Assembly: GCF_003086295.3 (NCBI RefSeq)
Contig: NC_092048.1
Coordinates: 106,718,276-106,782,275 of the forward strand
DNA length: 64,000 bases
Source: Arachis hypogaea
Taxonomy: Eukaryota; Streptophyta; Magnoliopsida; Fabales; Fabaceae
Reading direction: 5' to 3'
Shown in pieces: positions 10,685 through 21,438 of this stretch (position 1 is the stretch's first letter; each line of letters begins with the position of its first letter). Both the position numbers and the translations under genes were made by a program. Below the pieces are notes generated by a model. It was not told where the DNA came from. It worked only from the letters and a program-made list of their open reading frames with translations, and did not search any database.

Positions 10685-12444
10685 AATCCAAGGTAATAAG
10701 TAAGGTTAAAGTGATGGAATGTCATGCAATGTAACCTATTCTAAAATGAAACTACCTAAATGAGTCATGCAATTCTAATTTATTCACTCATATATAAAGC
10801 TTACAGGTAGTTAAATTAATTCACATCCTCAAGGAGTCATATATATATATAGCCAAGCCTTAGATATTCAATAAGCACTTTTACAATTGAGATGGGAGAA
10901 AAAAAAAGTATTTTATGAACTTGCAAGACAATTAGATAATTCAAACAGAGATAAATGTTAATGAGCTATTAAACCCTCACTGGATTTGTGTTTACTCTCT
11001 AGTCACTCAGTGTTTATTGGGTTAATCACTCTATTCCTCTTTTTATTCTTCCTTTCTATAACTTTGTTCTTCATTTAACCAATCAAAAATTATAGAATAC
11101 AGTCATACCAAAAATCATGAGGTCTTTAATTAAGGTTATAATGGGGCCAAGGTAAAGGTGAGGATATATGTATAAGGCTAAGTGAGCTAATAAGTGAATC
11201 CTTAATTAGACTAAGATCTCACCTAACATACATACTTACTTAGTAAAACAAAATTACTTTACCTATTTTCCCATGTTTTCCCACTTTTGATGTTACATGC
11301 TCATGTTTCAATTTTTATTTTTATTCTTTTATCCCATGTGCATTGCTTTTATTTTTGCATTTGGGGAATTCTTTTGTATCCCTTTTATTAAATACTGAAA
11401 AATAACTTTTTTTTAATGCACATGGTAATTTAATCACTTTGATTTCTCATGAGCATGCTTCCCAAAATTTCTTATTTTGAGTTGCTTAAATTTTTTTTTT
11501 CAACTTTTCTACCCTTTTGTTTTTATCATCCATATTCCCAATAGGTTTCCCACATTTAAACTATTCATAATTTTCTATCTTAAGCTAACCAAGGATTCAA
11601 CTTGGGATTTTATTTTGTTTTTCTGCTTAAGGCTAGTAGTGTGGCTAATAGAATAAAAAGGGAATTTAAAGGCTCAAGGGGGCTAACAAGGGTGATGTAA
11701 AAGGTAGGTTATTTTGGGATAAGTGAGCTAAATTCAAATAATGGTCTCAATCATTCTTTTGGTATGTATCTATATTCTATATTCTATATTCTATAATTAG
11801 ACATATAGATTAAAACAAAGTAAAGAACATCAGAATATAAAAGAAGGGCGGAACACACAGGAATAAAAATTATGGTTTGAATGTAACCATACAATTAAGC
11901 TCAAAACTCACAGGCTATGTGTTCTCTAGCTCAAAAATCATTTATCACTTATGTATGTCATGCAGGTTTAGTTAAAAATTCTCATTATTCTCAATGTAAA
12001 AATTATATTGAATGACTTTAAAGTTTGAGTGTTTCTCCTTGATGAAGTGTTGTTAACTTAACTACATGATGTAATGCTATATATACAAGGTTTATGGATT
12101 TGAATCTGTTATGTTCAAGTTCATAGCTTACTTCCTTTTTATATTTTTCAATTTAAACTAAGCTATCTTATGCTAAAAAGAGTAAACTATACTAATTAAT
12201 CCACAATTTTCTATAACTAATAAGTTAGAATTGCATCTAAGTGGCTAAAATATGAACTAAAAATGCAAAATGCAGAAATAGAGTAAAAATACATAAACAG
12301 TAGCAATGTATAAATACTCAGAAAATAAAAAAATAAAAATAAAGAGAAAAATACAGAAAAATATCCAAAATAAAAGAAAAAGAGTCTGTAGTGGTTCACC
12401 AAAATAATACGCCAGAGATGGCGACCTTCCCACACTTAAAATGA
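10685..12444 (-). other. AT-rich 3' untranslated region of element Y
   Basis: About 1.8 kb of AT-rich sequence with poly-T runs between the second ORF and the 3' LTR. No coding frame with recognisable content. Confidence 0.6.
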
Positions 12445-12462
12445 AGCATCGTCCCTGATGCT
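12445..12462 (-). other. Second hairpin module in element Y, just after ORF2
   Basis: AGCATC, loop AGGGAC, GATGCT, followed by TTTTAAGTGTGGG. It starts 3 nt after the ORF2 stop codon and repeats the hairpin-plus-tail arrangement found before the 3' LTR. Confidence 0.55.
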
Positions 12463-12465
12463 CAT

Positions 12466-13875
12466 TCAAGCAGGGTGTGAAGGGGTGTCATCACTGGAGG
12501 GGATGGTAGCTGGTGTCTCTGTGGTGGCTGGCTGGGGGTCTGGCTGCTGTAGAGGAGGGGCTGTCTGAATGGGGATCTCAGGATCTGCAGCCTCGATCTG
12601 CTGGGGTGCTGCCTGCTGGGTGTCTGCCTGCTCTGTCTCTCCCTGGGGATGGATCTCTGCCTCGGGTGCATCTGCCTCCTCCTCAGATACCTCAGAAGGT
12701 GTGTCAGGCTCGGAGGGGATGTCCGGATCGTATCATCAGCTTTAAGTGCTCATAGCGTCGCTTGTTGCGACGCTCCATCTGGTCAAGTCGTCGAAACAAG
12801 CGGTGCACCAGATGATAGACAGGCTCTGTGGCAGGTGGAGGTGCAGTGGTGTTGGCAGGTGTAGATGGTGCAGCAGTGGAGGAAGAGGGACCGACAGATG
12901 GTGTAGCCGTATCATCAGCAGTAGCAACAGGAATGGGGATTTGTAGCCCAAGGCCAGGAAGTTCCTGCTATGTGGGATAAGCTTCTTGCACTCTGCAGCA
13001 GGTGGCCTCTCATCAGCATCCTCCCATGGCACGTCAGCTCGATGGCCCAGCTGTGTAACCAGATAGGGAAAGGGGAGAGTGCCACGGACGTGGACCCTGG
13101 CCATGTAGTGCCGGATAAAGTGTGGCAGGTACAGGTCCTTGCCCTCCATCACACACCAAATGAGGGTGATCATAGCAGCTAGTATCTCAGTCTCGTGAGT
13201 ACTCGGCATAATGTAGTTGCTGAAGATCTGATGCCATAGCTGAGCCTCATCGTTTAGGTAAATCCGCTTGATCCCTTTGGGCATGGTGGTGTTCTGACCC
13301 ATGATCCAAGGAACGGACGGGTCAAGGGCAATCCGGGCCTTGACTGCATCCCAGTCAAATCGCATATAGCGCATATCTTCCTCAGCTTTCTGATAGCCAT
13401 CTGTCTGATCAGTCTTAGGAAGAAGCTTCAGAACCTCTTCTATTGTCTCCTCAGTAATCAGAATCTATTTCCCTCTGAGGTTAACTGCATCTAGGGAAGT
13501 TTTGAAGTAGTTGCAGTAGAATTCCCTAACCCAAGATGCATTAACCTCAGTCAGAGGTCTCTCCAGAAAGAACCAGCCTCTTTGTTTGATCTGATCAGAG
13601 GTATATTGCTGGAGTTCTTCTGGGATCTTCAAAGTCTGCTCCAGGTATAGGTTCCTGGAGTTTGCAATCACCGGATACTTCAGCTCACAGTATCGGTTTG
13701 CAAACTTTACTGGGTCAGTGGCGGGAAGTAGCTGGTTGGCCTTCTCCTGCGGGGTAAAGGCTTTCTCCCGCAAGGAGGCATCATGCATGAGGTCGATGAT
13801 AGACACGGAGGCTTCTCCTCTTTTCCTTTTGCCAGAAGTGGCCCTGCCTTTCCCTCTTCTCTGGGAATCTGACAT
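12466..13875 (-). pseudogene. Element Y second ORF, 'putative plant transposon protein' type
   Basis: Starts at the Met at 13875 (MSDSQRRGKG, a basic region). It runs through QRGWFFLERPLTEVNASWVR and EFYCNYFK, the signature region of the plant transposon second-ORF family seen in Athila-like elements. Then come WIMGQNTTMPKGIKRIY and HFIRHYMARVHVRG. The C-terminus (about 12466-12940) is proline-, threonine- and glutamine-rich. An in-frame TAG at 13465-13467 and a one-base frameshift near 12945 break it. Its function is unknown; its position suggests an Athila-type third gene. It is homologous in its core to ORF2 of X, II and III. Confidence 0.72.
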
Positions 13876-14999
13876 CCTGAAAAACAGAAACCAGGATATA
13901 ATAAAAAATAGGAAGGCAAATAGGCAAATAGCACAAAGTGGCAAAGGAGCAATAGTATAATGAATATGAGTTAAGTAAAATGTGCATTTAGGGTTGTATA
14001 TGAGTGAAAAGTCTGAAAAGAAGAAATCACAATCCAAAATGTAATGGAATACAAGTTAAATAGAAAAATTAACATCATGCCTTGGTTAGAATGGTAAAAG
14101 AAAGTGAAAAAGAAGTTTTTAAAAGGTTAGGTTAGTTAGAGTTAAAATTAGTAAGTTAGTGAAAAATGTGTTAAAGTAAGAGGCATAATGAAAATAGTCC
14201 AAGTAACAAGTAATCACAGGTAGGAGTTATAGGAAACTCATATTCAAACAAATAAAACAGTATGATGATGATTCAAATAGAGATAAAGAAAGCAAAAATA
14301 GGAATCAAACATCAAAATTGCAATTTATGAACCAGAAAATCAAAGAGGATAAGAATGCATGCCCTGGCATTCATGGAATGGTTCGGTTAAGGTAGTGGAT
14401 AATAGAGTTCAAAATTCCAAAACCAAAACATGAGTGAAAGTAAAAAAGATTTATAAAAATTTGGGCAGCATTCCGGCTAAAAATGGATTTTTCCGGAAAA
14501 TAAACAGCAATCAAACAGTTCATATGAATTAAAAAAATCAAGCTGCAGTTACATATAATGAATATAAGTATGAAAATTCAATGTAAAGAGCAGTAAATGC
14601 AGGAAAGTATAGCATATGAACATGAACAAATCAACAGCAGAATTGCATATTTGATAAAACAGAAACACGAACAATGCAAGTAAACAGACCTAAATCCACT
14701 AACCACATCCTAGGCTACCTAACAACCTAAAATCCACTACAACATGCATATCTAACTATCCTAACATGAACATAAACGGAAAAAAATAAGAATAAATTAC
14801 GAATGGATAAAAGGGATTGCGTGTTGCGGAACCTGGAAGGCGAAAGAAGGAGGTTGGGGTACAGAGGTGGCTGAGGTGGTGGCGGTGACGTCCGGCGTGG
14901 CTACTGGCGGCGGTGGGCACAGCGGCTGGTGGCACGGAGGAGCAGTGGGGGAAAGAAGGGGGTGGTTAATGGGGTGAGAGGGGAAGGGAGGGGTTGGTG
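13876..14999 (-). other. Element Y spacer between gag-like frame and ORF2 (left of X)
   Basis: AT-rich, with a GC-rich stretch at about 14800-14999 that continues at 26324 on the far side of X. No gene is supported. Confidence 0.6.
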
Positions 15000-15357
15000 G
15001 TGCTTGATGACATGTCATCTTAGCCTAGTTTCACTAGCATTTTTCTTTGATTTTAGTAGGTTTTATGCACTTTCTTGCATTCTAAGTAAGTAATTTGGAA
15101 TAAAAATGCATGACTTCCGTGAATCAAACAACCACCATATAATTGAGGCAAAATCATGAGGTTGAAGCTAAATTTAATTGATAATTAATTGATTTATAAA
15201 CCTTGTGAATTTTGTGATACTTTGATTGGTTGTTTTGATTACTTGCAGGTGAAGAAAGAAAGAAAAGAAGAAAAGCGTGGCACAAGAAGTGTGCCCAAGG
15301 AAGCAAGAAGCGTGCCAAAAGGAAAGAAAAAGCTTTGATCACATTGAGGAAGAAAGG

Positions 15358-16205
15358 GAAGCTAAGTTGAAAAAGCTAACTGAGCTTCACAAGGGATGGA
15401 AGGAGAAGGAAGCTACAAAGCTAAGTTAAAATAGTTAACTTAGCACTAAAGAAAGCAAGGAATGGGTGAAAAGCTAAGTTAACTAAGTTAACTTTATCGG
15501 GGACCTCCTCAAATTAATTCAAGATGAAATTCCATGAGTGAAGCCACCAAGATTCGAACCAAGGACCAAGGAGAAGGCAAGGAACGCTCCTCACAAAAGA
15601 ATTCAAGAAGAAATAGCTAGAATGCTTCCTCCATGGTTCGAACTTGGAACCACACGCTACTCCTTGCAAGGGAATTTGAGAATAAATAGCTAGAATGCTT
15701 CCTCCAGGACTTGAACTTGGGTATTCTTTGAAACATAAGGAAGGAGTGCCACCAAGCTTGCAAGGAAATACAAGGAAAATAGCTTTATTGCTTCCTCCAA
15801 GTTTCGAACTTGGGTATTCTTGGAAACTTAAGGAGGAGTGCCCACTCATCCAAGGAAATTAGCTCCAAAGGTGTCCTCCACTTGCTCCCACCAGGATTTG
15901 AACCTGGGACCTTGAGGCCAAGGGCAAGGCGCTACAAGGAAGCTAAGTTGGATTTTCCAACTGAGCATTGCTTCTCCCATTCTTCCCCACACTATGACAC
16001 GGCCAAAGCACACCAAGGGGGCCGTGACAAGCATTTTGGCGCACCAAGGAGGAAGTCTTGCGCATTATGACATGGTCTAAAGCTAAGTTGGATTTTCCAA
16101 CTTAGCTCTAAGGCAATTGGCACTCAAACAAGGCTGGGCGCACCAATTTTGGCACACATGGGCAGCATGCTTGAAAGCTAAGTTGGATTTTCCAACTGAG
16201 CTTTC
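15358..16205 (+). repeat. Series of related AAGCTAAGTT hairpins in the X LTR
   Basis: Stem-loops at 15358-15388 (11-bp arms, one mismatch), 15420-15444 (10-bp perfect), 15941-15966 (11-bp, one mismatch), 16081-16107 (12-bp perfect, TTT loop) and 16173-16205 (15-bp, one mismatch). They are variants of one inverted repeat and recur in the 3' LTR. Confidence 0.8.
15551..15907 (-). repeat. Array of five tRNA T-arm/B-box-like units in the X LTR
   Basis: Minus-strand units at 15551-15560, 15631-15647, 15704-15720, 15797-15813 and 15891-15907 carry GGTTCGAATC- or GTTCAAATC-like B-box cores. Two form perfect 5-bp stems (CCAAG/CTTGG and CCAGG/CCTGG) around a 7-nt loop. Spacing is about 73-94 bp. The same array is in the 3' LTR at about 24633-24989. 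No complete tRNA cloverleaf is present. Confidence 0.55.
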
Positions 16206-16314
16206 CCCTGGGAGATGCAACTTGGGCTGAAAATAAAATTAAAACTCCAACTTAATTCATTTCTTCACCAAATCAAAAGCCCATCCAAATTCCAAAATCC
16301 AAGAATAGAAAGTG

Positions 16315-16323
16315 TATAAATAG
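16315..16323 (+). promoter_or_regulatory. TATA box of the X 5' LTR
   Basis: TATAAATAG, the likely core promoter, with transcription expected to start about 30 nt downstream. The 3' LTR has the same site at 25397-25405. Confidence 0.7.
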
Positions 16324-17247
16324 GAGTTAGTTTGATGTAATTAGAGAGCTACTTTTTACTTTGAATTTTTCCTTTTAATTGTCATTTTTATTTTTGAGCT
16401 TTTACTTTGAATTTCCTGGGAGAATTGAGAAGGGGAATTGATCTCTCTTCTTCTTGGTTCTTGCTTGAGCACTCTTTTATTTTCTTGCTTTGGATCTTGG
16501 GTGAAGAATTGAAGAACTTCTGTTTCAATCTCATCTTGAGATCTCTTGTTTACTTCTTCTGCATAATTGAATTTCATTTGCTATTTACTGCGTCTTCTTC
16601 TACACTTCTGCAATTTACTTTTCTTTATTTCTTTTGCAATTATTCTTGTTGGATCAAGGAAGGATTTGAGATCTAGACCTGTTATCTAGTCTCTTCCACC
16701 CTGAGATCTTCAACCTCTTTTACTTTGCTGCAAATTAAGCACTGCCTTTCTGTCTTTATAATTCTCAAAGCACTTTTACTCTTCTGTTTGAGATCCATTC
16801 CAATTTAATTCATCTTTTACCTTGCTGTTTGATGCATTTTAATTCTGCTTGTTTAATTTCTGCAATTCCAACTCCCAATCCCTTTTACAATTCAAGCAAT
16901 TTACATTTCTTGCACTTTAAGATTCAGTCATTTACATTTCTTGCAATCTAAGTTTCTGCAATTTACTTTACTTGTTCTTTAAGATTCAGCACATTTACTT
17001 TCCTGCTCTTCCATTTACTGCAATTCACCCTTCCCCTTTTACAATTCATGCAATTTAGTTTCTGCAAAGCACAAACCACTCAACCAATACTTGATTCGCT
17101 TGACTAAATCAACCACTAAACTAAAATTGCTCAATCCTTCAATCCCTGTGGGATCGACCTCACTCATGTGAGTTATTATTACTTGATGCGACCCGGTACA
17201 CTTGCCGGTGAGTTTTGTGTTGGATCGTTTTCCACACATCAAGTTTT

Positions 17248-17265
17248 TGGCGCCGTTGCCGGGGA
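17248..17265 (+). promoter_or_regulatory. Primer-binding site of element X
   Basis: TGGCGCCGTTGCCGGGGA, complementary to the 3' end of plant tRNA-Asp as in Athila-type elements, 6 nt after the 5' LTR. Confidence 0.92.
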
Positions 17266-17444
17266 TTGATTAGATTGACAATGATCAAGTGAAGTGGAGA
17301 TCTAGATCAAGCACTTTTTATTTTTCTGTTTTTGACTAACACACTAACTGTTTGAATTTTTGCTTAAGCCAATTAACATTTCACTTCAGCCATGGATTGA
17401 AGTGTTGTTGCTTTCTGGTGTTGTGATTTTTATGCTTTGGTTGT

Positions 17445-20396
17445 ATGTCAGGTACAAGGAGAATTACACCCACTTTTTGTGAACAAGACGAAAGAACCCT
17501 CAGAAGATTAAGAAGAGCTGAAAGAGGGAAAAACATTATTGGAGAAGAGGAGTCAGAAGAAGAATTCCAAGATATGGAGGAACACTTAACACACCCACCA
17601 AATGGGGCTGAAGGAGCAGCCAATAACAACAATAATCCACCACAGAGAAGAGTTTTGGCTTCCTACATAAGTGCAGATCCTAGACATTGTGGGAGTAGCA
17701 TTCTTACCCCAAATGTTAATGCAAATAACTTTGAACTAAAGCCACAACTCATCACCTTGGTTCAAAACAATTGTTCTTATGGAGGAGGACCACTTGAAGA
17801 TCCTAACCAACACTTATCCACCTTCTTGAGGATTTGTGACACTGTCAAAACCAATGGTGTGCACCCTGACAGTTACAAGCTACTGCTATTTCCATTTTCT
17901 CTCAGAGACAAAGCCACTCAATGGTTGGAATCCTTCCCAAGAGGCAGCATCAACAATTGGGATGATCTAGTAACCAAGTTCCTTGCCAAGTTTTACCCAC
18001 CTCAAAGGGTTATTAGATTGAAGACTGAAGTGCAAACATTCACACAAATGGATGCTGAACCCTTGTATGAGGCATGGGAACGATACAAAGCGCTAATCAG
18101 GAAGTGTCCACCAGGAATGTTCAGTGAATGGGACAGATTACAGAATTTCTATGAGGGCTTGACACTAAAATCTCAAGAGGCTTTGGATTATTCAGCAGGA
18201 GGTTCTTTACAATTGATGAAAACAGCAGAGGAAGCCCAAAATCTCATTGATATGGTGGCCAACAACCAATATTTCTTTGCTCACCAAAGGCAACGCCAAC
18301 CATCACAAAGGAAAGGAGTGATGGAGTTGGAAGGAGTGGATTCAATCTTGGCTCAAAATAAAATGATGCAGCAGCAAATTCAACAACAATTTGAGCAAAT
18401 GGCCAAGAGGATTGATAGCCTCCAAGTTGCAGCAGTTAATACAAGCCAACCATCATCCACATGGGGACAAAATGAAGAGACTCAAGAGGAGCAACAGCAA
18501 GAACAAGTCCAGTACATGCACAACCAAAATTCTGGGCCAAATGAAGTATATGGTGATACTTACAACCCTTCTTGGAAGAACCACCCAAACCTTAGGTGGG
18601 GAGACAATCACACCCAAAATCAACAACCATGGCAGAGAAACTCAAATCAAAACACTTCAAGAAATAACCAAAACCACAACCAGCAGCAAACTAACCAAAA
18701 CCCCTACAGAAAACCTCAAAACAACTACCCCAACCCCAACCATTACCAATCTAATAACCAACCCACCAACCAAAATGCCTACCATCCACCATCCACATCT
18801 AACAACCCACCACAAACATCACCTGAATCTCAAAGACTCACCAACTTGGAAACCTTGATAGACAAAATGTGGAAACACCAAGAAATGACAACCAAGAACC
18901 AAGAAGCCTCCATGAAAAATATGGAAAGGCAAATCGGCCAACTCTCCAAGCAGATTGCCATTGAAAGGCCACCTAACTCACTACCAAGTGACACCATTCC
19001 TAATCCTAAAGAGGAGTGCAAGGCAATTCAACTGAGGAGTGGAAAAGTCCTGGTGAAAAATGAAGAAGCGACCAAGAAGTCAAAGGAAAGTGACAAGAAA
19101 CAAGCTGAAGAAGAGAAAATCAATGACCAGAAGGAGACAGCAAGCAAGCCAACTCAGAATCAAGATCAAGAAAAAGAAGATCAGCCACAAAAATCAAGAA
19201 AGGGAAAGGAAGTAATTGAAGAGCCAACTAAGGACCAAAGGCAGGAAATGAACTTCACTCCACCATTGCCATATCCTCAAAGGTTTAACAAGGAGACTAA
19301 GGACCAACACTTCCCAAAATTTCTTGAAATCTTCAAGAAGTTAGAGATCAATATTCCCTTAGCTGAAGCACTTGAGCAAATGCCCCTGTACACAAAGTTC
19401 TTAAAGGAACTTATCAACAAGAAGAGGAGTTGGCAAGTTAATGAAACTGTACTGCTCACTGAGGAATGCAGAGCACTAATCCAGAAGGGACTTCCTCCCA
19501 AACTCGAGGACCCTGGGAGTTTCTTTCTACCCTGTGCCATTGGCAGTATGACCATCAAGAAGGCGATGTGTGACTTGGGAGCTAGTATCAATCTGATGCC
19601 TGCCTCTCTAGTGAAAAAGTTAGGCATAAACGAGGTAAGACCAGTACAGATGTCTCTAGAATTGGTGGACAAATCAGTGATATGCCCCAGTGGTATAATT
19701 GAGAACCTTCTAGTCAAGGTGGATAGATTCATCTTCCCTGCAGATTTTGTGATCCTGGATTCGAATCAGGATGAGGGCGACTCCATTATACTGGGAAGAC
19801 CGTTCTTAGCCACTGCTAGGGCCATCATAGACATAGAGCAAGGAGAATTAACCCTCAGGATGCATAATGAAAGTATCACTCTGAGTGTACTACCAGAAAC
19901 ACAGAGCAGTAATGAAAAGAAGGATGGTACAGAAACAGACAAGGAGAATCTGCAGTGGAAGGAGGAAATCAACAAGACAAACAACAACTACCCTCCCAAG
20001 CAAGAGATAGATGATACAGCAGGCCAAAAAGAGAAAGAGACCGTGCAAAGCAATGAAGAAGCACAAGGGAACATTGTAGTATTGGCAACTAAGAAAAGGA
20101 ATTTCAAAAGGGAGCCTGTTTTCAAAGAAGAAGAGTCAACAAAAGGAGGGAAGAAAAACAAAAACAGAATTAAAAAGGGTTGGAAGAACAAAAAAATTCC
20201 AACAGAAGGGCTCTCCAAAGGTGACAAAGTGCAGTTAGTCTATCAACAACTGGGAACAGACCAACAGACTAACGATTACTACACTGTGAGCAAAATATTA
20301 TCACTAGAACATGCTGAGATAGAGCACCAAGGAACAAGGAAGAAGCTCACGATCAGAGGGGACAAGTTGAGACACTACAGTCACCAACCACCATAA
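17445..20396 (+). CDS. Element X gag-protease polyprotein (983 aa)
   Basis: Intact frame about 180 nt after the primer site. Residues about 145-250 are a Retrotrans_gag capsid-like domain (FPFSLRDKATQWLESFP, FLAKFYPPQ, EPLYEAWERYKALIRKCP). Residues about 340-465 are Asn/Gln-rich. A retroviral-type aspartic protease lies near residues 680-800, with CDLGASINLMP (active-site Asp about 709) and ILGRPFLATARAIID. The tail is lysine-rich. There is no CCHC knuckle, and no RT, RNase H or integrase core. The last 60 residues (GDKVQLVYQQ ... DKLRHY) resemble the end of an integrase C-terminal GPY/F module, suggesting an internal pol deletion. It probably forms particles that use a partner's RT and integrase. 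Confidence 0.92.
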   Translation: MSGTRRITPTFCEQDERTLRRLRRAERGKNIIGEEESEEEFQDMEEHLTHPPNGAEGAANNNNNPPQRRVLASYISADPRHCGSSILTPNVNANNFELKPQLITLVQNNCSYGGGPLEDPNQHLSTFLRICDTVKTNGVHPDSYKLLLFPFSLRDKATQWLESFPRGSINNWDDLVTKFLAKFYPPQRVIRLKTEVQTFTQMDAEPLYEAWERYKALIRKCPPGMFSEWDRLQNFYEGLTLKSQEALDYSAGGSLQLMKTAEEAQNLIDMVANNQYFFAHQRQRQPSQRKGVMELEGVDSILAQNKMMQQQIQQQFEQMAKRIDSLQVAAVNTSQPSSTWGQNEETQEEQQQEQVQYMHNQNSGPNEVYGDTYNPSWKNHPNLRWGDNHTQNQQPWQRNSNQNTSRNNQNHNQQQTNQNPYRKPQNNYPNPNHYQSNNQPTNQNAYHPPSTSNNPPQTSPESQRLTNLETLIDKMWKHQEMTTKNQEASMKNMERQIGQLSKQIAIERPPNSLPSDTIPNPKEECKAIQLRSGKVLVKNEEATKKSKESDKKQAEEEKINDQKETASKPTQNQDQEKEDQPQKSRKGKEVIEEPTKDQRQEMNFTPPLPYPQRFNKETKDQHFPKFLEIFKKLEINIPLAEALEQMPLYTKFLKELINKKRSWQVNETVLLTEECRALIQKGLPPKLEDPGSFFLPCAIGSMTIKKAMCDLGASINLMPASLVKKLGINEVRPVQMSLELVDKSVICPSGIIENLLVKVDRFIFPADFVILDSNQDEGDSIILGRPFLATARAIIDIEQGELTLRMHNESITLSVLPETQSSNEKKDGTETDKENLQWKEEINKTNNNYPPKQEIDDTAGQKEKETVQSNEEAQGNIVVLATKKRNFKREPVFKEEESTKGGKKNKNRIKKGWKNKKIPTEGLSKGDKVQLVYQQLGTDQQTNDYYTVSKILSLEHAEIEHQGTRKKLTIRGDKLRHYSHQPP

Positions 20397-20409
20397 AAGA
20401 GGAAGTCAA

Positions 20410-20457
20410 TGTCAAGCTAATGACAATAAACGAGCGCTTCATGGGAGGCAACCCATG
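20410..20457 (+). other. Conserved double hairpin after the X gag-protease stop
   Basis: TGTCA, loop AGCTAA, TGACA (20410-20425), then GAGCGCTT and a 6-bp stem CATGGG, loop AGGCAA, CCCATG (20440-20457). The same arrangement follows gag-type frames in II, III and IV, and the second hairpin also in Y, with stem base pairs that change together. Confidence 0.75.
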
Positions 20458-21438
20458 ATTTATGATTCTTGCTTGCTTTTAAATTCAATAAAAGTATGAT
20501 CACTTTAGCATGATTTTGAATTTTTCAAGACATACTTGACAGATACATATACTGCTTTGAAATATATGCCAGACTTCTAAGTTTGGTGTGCTTGACAGCA
20601 CACAAAAATTAACATTTCAAGCATTCTTAGATCATATGCTTAGTCATTTTGGTGAAGAATATGACCAAACATTAAGTTTGGTGTCTGCATATGTACATTT
20701 TGAGGAAATTTTTTTTCAGAAAATCAAAATCATGCAAAGATGGATCATACATTGTTTAAGTTTTAGAAATCTATGCTAAGAAATAAATTGGCACTTATAG
20801 TGAAAGTATCAATTATAACAAGCGTTTATTCAAATCACTGAGCAAGAGACAAGTTTGGTGTTCACCAAACTTTGGTTTAGGGACACAATTGATCTTTCAC
20901 AAATAAGGACCATTATATAAAATATAAGCATATACCATTTGACCACCATGCTTTAAATGAGTTCTGAAGCATTCTGTTTTGATTTAATTAGAAAAAAAGG
21001 GGGCTTGAAGAAAAGACAAGAGGAAGGAACGGCTATGACAAGCCAAGAGAAGGATCACATGTGCCTAGAGAGGTGTGCCAATCTTGGAAAGCAAAATCTG
21101 CATGCATGCACCATTGGACACCGAAAAAGCAAGCAACCAATAGGAAGAAAATCCTTGTCAAGCTTCAACAATACATGCAAGCCATTCATTTCATGAATAT
21201 CTATACTATGCAACTTAATCTCCACCATTCATCATCATAACCGAATGCACTACTCTTTTGTGATCTTGTTGGGAAATTTGAAAACTTTTTCCACAAATAG
21301 CCCCCAACACATTATAAAGAACACTTTCATACAGACCATTCTCAATCAAAGCACACAATTTCCTTTTTCTCTTCACAACAAGACCGAACATCACTCCAAA
21401 CACAGCCCCCAACTATCTCTTATTCACACACATATTCA
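20458..21438 (+). other. Inter-ORF region of element X
   Basis: About 1 kb without a supported gene. It holds three AAGTTTGGTGT motifs; one of them forms a perfect 10-bp inverted repeat with a TT loop (AAGTTTGGTG / CACCAAACTT) near 20852-20873. Confidence 0.65.

Larger units (their letters stand above)
15005..17241 (+). repeat. 5' LTR of element X (2,237 bp)
   Basis: Starts TGATGACATGTCATC and ends TTTCCACACATCA. It contains five T-arm-like units (about 15551-15907, minus sense), a series of AAGCTAAGTT hairpins (15358-16205), a TATA box at 16315 and a pyrimidine-rich R/U5 part. Small open frames within it are not genes. Confidence 0.97.

Noticed and set aside
12462..13182. Plus-strand frames opposite the Y second ORF
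   Set aside because: Shadow frames; the minus-strand homology to the plant transposon ORF2 family explains the region.
15891..15960. A complete tRNA gene on the minus strand in the X LTR
   Set aside because: The T-arm is good, but there is no proper acceptor stem or D-arm and the variable region is too short.
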